Shown here piece after piece: positions 6,664-8,523 of a stretch of 8,523 nt of DNA. Position 1 is the first letter of the stretch. Every line of letters begins with the position of its first letter. Source of the stretch: Bacteroidota bacterium (lineage in GTDB: Bacteria > Bacteroidota > Bacteroidia > Flavobacteriales_F > PHOS-HE28); the NCBI GenBank assembly GCA_023430945.1, contig JAEYYE010000184.1, positions 1 through 8,523 on the forward strand, written 5' to 3'. The notes beneath the pieces are model-generated. The model worked only from the letters and a program-made list of their open reading frames with translations. It was not told where the DNA came from and searched no databases. The position numbers and the translations under genes were made by a program.

Positions 6664-8523
6664 CTACCGGCCTCCGCGCTGGTTTCCACCACTCCGTGAG
6701 GGCGCGGAACCGCCGCCTCCTCCACGGCTGGGAGCGGGCGAAGTACTGCGTTGCGCAGGAGCTGGCGATACACCTCCCTGCCTTGATCTGGGTGAAGGTG
6801 TTACACGCGGTGGCGAACTTCGCTGGAAGTTCCGCTGCCGTTCGTTCCCACGCTGCCGATCACGTTGTATCTCGAACGGATCACGACGTGATGGCTCGCG
6901 CGGTGCGACTTCAGGACGAGGATCACGTTCAGCCGGTCGCCCCTGTGGTTCATTGCGCGGCGTGATCGATCCATCACGAGGTTGCTGCACCTGATCCTGC
7001 TTCGCAGGTCGAGGTACTTTTTCACGGCTCTCCTTGGGAGGAGTGATCCTGCTCCACGAACCATTCTCGTAACGCTGTGTCGCATCTCCGTGCTGCCGGT
7101 AGACATTACCGGCAGCATCAGTGAAATGATCCGATCTCATCGGCTTACTGGAAGCGTCGCGCTGTACAGCTTCTTTTTGCACGGTGCGCTCACGCGAGAT
7201 CGTCGCAGGCCTTATACCCTCCCGATCGAGCGATGCGTAGAGATCGCCCGTGTTGGTGGATCGCGCCATGCCACCATCGACCAACCGGCTTGCGCCACTG
7301 GAACGGCCTGATACCGATGGCCTGTGGCCATAATAGACATCATTGGTGGAGACACAGCAGGGCGGGCACCAGGCGGTTGGGCCCCACCATCCTCCCCAAC
7401 CATACGGGTAACCCCAGGTGGTCCATGCCGGATAGACCCAGCCATAACCCCAACCGCTGCCAAAGCCCCAACCGTACCACGGATCGTAATACATGCCGAA
7501 GCCCCAGGTCCATGGACGTGGTCGCCAGAACGCGGGCCATGGCCGGTAATAGAATCCGGTACCGTAGATCACTACACCGTGTTGTATGTACGAACCATAA
7601 TATCCTGGTGTGTAACCCATGTAGACTACATCAGGTGTGTGATCGTAGATGTACACATATCGAACATTATAGACCGGGCTGCTCGGAGGGATCGAATTCA
7701 CTTCATTCGGCACCTCCGTGCTCACAGCCCACGGCCCATCGGGGGTGGCACCATTGTACCAAACACCATTGTCACATACATGATAATGGCCGTTGATCCG
7801 CAGCACATCCGTATTCGCATTTACCGCATACTCCACGTTCGTTCCTGTGATCTTCTCGAAGACCGGTGATCCTTCGTAGGAAACCTTCACCGATGCAGAT
7901 CGCCGGTCCACCTGGGCGGTCTGTGGGATCTGTGCATCTCTCGCAGCCTCGCGAGCCGCATCGGTACCGGCAACATGGGCGAGCACCATGTCACGATCAC
8001 TACCTTCAGGAATGTTCTTGAATTCCTCCGGAAGTTGATCGGCGGGAACGAATGTCCAAGCGCCGCTTGAAAGATCCTTCGTGCGGAACCACCGGCCACT
8101 TGCCAGGAAATAGTAGTCCTGCGATCCGATATCGAGGAACACGCTCCTTGAAGTGTTGGTCACCGTAAGGAGTTCGGTGTTCTGGATGGGTTTCAGATCC
8201 GGAGGCCCGTCGATCGCCAGGAGTTCCGCAGGCTTCCGCCTTACGATGATCTCCAATTCCGCTGGTGCTGGCGTATCATCGGTGGTGAGCGCCGCACTTT
8301 CCGTCACATCCGCGGCGAGTTCCTGCAATTCCTGCGGAACGTTCTGTTCTCGCCGCCATGGACCTTCAAGGTCACGTGAACCGAACCACATACCCGATCC
8401 ATACAGATAATGTTGCCCGCCCTGGTCCCGCAGGATCATGAAAGGTGAATTCACCACACGCTCCAAGCCCATGCGGCTTTCAGGTTGATAGATCGGATCC
8501 CCACGGGCCGTTACGGTCTCGGA
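6664..8523 (-). CDS. Trp/Tyr/Gly-rich repeat protein of unknown function (5' end outside window)
   Basis: The frame is open through the window edge. Seventeen codons precede the first visible ATG at 8472 and continue the protein's pattern, so the true start lies outside; 619 codons are visible. Numbering from that ATG, three degenerate repeats of the form YYxxxGxWFxxxxxxGPWxxxxxVPxE are seen near residues 7-55, 111-157 and 219-268 (cores YLYGSGMWFGS, YYFLASGRWFRT, YHVCDNGVWYNG). Residues 284-368 are extremely aromatic and Gly-rich, with 14 Trp between 312 and 368, ending in CPPCC. A further GNVYRQHG...GSWSRI element lies near 450. The tail of about 140 residues is Pro/Arg/Gln/Ser-rich and ends in Gly-rich basic sequence, so is probably disordered. 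From memory this matches a widespread bacterial family, some members of which are labelled carbohydrate-binding, without firm proof of function. Location is probably extracytoplasmic, but the signal region is not visible. It converges on the Nudix gene. Confidence 0.85.
   Translation of the reverse strand, partial: SETVTARGDPIYQPESRMGLERVVNSPFMILRDQGGQHYLYGSGMWFGSRDLEGPWRREQNVPQELQELAADVTESAALTTDDTPAPAELEIIVRRKPAELLAIDGPPDLKPIQNTELLTVTNTSRSVFLDIGSQDYYFLASGRWFRTKDLSSGAWTFVPADQLPEEFKNIPEGSDRDMVLAHVAGTDAAREAARDAQIPQTAQVDRRSASVKVSYEGSPVFEKITGTNVEYAVNANTDVLRINGHYHVCDNGVWYNGATPDGPWAVSTEVPNEVNSIPPSSPVYNVRYVYIYDHTPDVVYMGYTPGYYGSYIQHGVVIYGTGFYYRPWPAFWRPRPWTWGFGMYYDPWYGWGFGSGWGYGWVYPAWTTWGYPYGWGGWWGPTAWCPPCCVSTNDVYYGHRPSVSGRSSGASRLVDGGMARSTNTGDLYASLDREGIRPATISRERTVQKEAVQRDASSKPMRSDHFTDAAGNVYRQHGDATQRYENGSWSRITPPKESREKVPRPAKQDQVQQPRDGSITPRNEPQGRPAERDPRPEVAPREPSRRDPFEIQRDRQRGNERQRNFQRSSPPRVTPSPRSRQGGVSPAPAQRSTSPAPSRGGGGGSAPSRSGGNQRGGR
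7669..8454 (-). repeat. Three degenerate protein-level W/Y repeats
   Basis: Within the large minus-strand gene, units at about 8454-8308, 8142-8002 and 7818-7669 encode the same pattern. Each has a Tyr pair or Tyr-x-Tyr, a Gly-x-Trp-Phe/Tyr core, then about 8-10 residues to (G)PW or GAW, then a VP or LP followed by E, and an IP or equivalent. Spacing between units is about 100 residues, with linkers rich in Pro, Glu and Ala that hold a P-A-E-L-L-like segment. The DNA copies have diverged too far to look like recent duplications. Confidence 0.7.

Noticed and set aside
7233..7869. Two overlapping plus-strand frames of 181-187 codons
   Set aside because: Both lie opposite the Trp/Tyr/Gly-rich gene. 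The biased composition of that gene removes stop codons on the other strand, so long open frames there mean little.
1..8523. CRISPR arrays, tRNA or rRNA genes, insertion sequences, attachment sites
   Set aside because: No regularly spaced repeats, no cloverleaf or rRNA-like blocks, no transposase or integrase motifs and no terminal inverted repeats were seen by eye.

Overview
The window looks like chromosomal DNA of a Bacteroidota bacterium, perhaps a Flavobacteriales-like lineage. This rests on three things: a TATCTTCG promoter-like box of the TAnnTTTG type, the lack of clear Shine-Dalgarno sequences before most starts, and a carboxypeptidase-regulatory-like beta-sandwich fused to a surface enzyme. 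The assignment is an inference. The DNA is moderately GC-rich and unusually dense in GATC (about 175 copies by hand count).

Positions 5416 down to 10 (minus strand) hold a compact five-gene cluster, read as: scoA (CoA-transferase subunit A), a 593-residue multi-spanning GT-C-type glycosyltransferase, scoB (CoA-transferase subunit B), a family 2 glycosyltransferase of the dolichyl-phosphate-mannose-synthase type, and a membrane-anchored clan-A glycoside hydrolase. Gaps are 6, 36 and 29 nt, and the last junction is a 4-nt ATGA overlap. The two CoA-transferase subunits normally form one heteromeric enzyme and are normally adjacent, but here a membrane glycosyltransferase lies between them. The two glycosyltransferases make a natural pair: the GT2 could make a polyprenyl-phosphate sugar that the GT-C enzyme uses outside the membrane. 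The anchored hydrolase could trim or check the product.

Positions 5417-5854 separate this cluster from a divergent plus-strand gene. The stretch holds a candidate promoter for scoA, a small hairpin and a doubtful 64-codon reading frame with one membrane segment. Positions 5855-6541 (plus) encode a Nudix hydrolase with a full Nudix box and an extra basic, disordered tail of about 90 residues. It is followed by an imperfect direct repeat and a strong intrinsic terminator.

Positions 6664-8523 (minus, cut by the window edge) encode a large protein. It has three degenerate W/Y repeats, then a segment extraordinarily rich in Trp, Tyr and Gly, then a basic Pro/Arg/Ser tail. It belongs to a widespread family of unknown function. 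I saw no tRNA, rRNA, CRISPR array, transposase or integrase.
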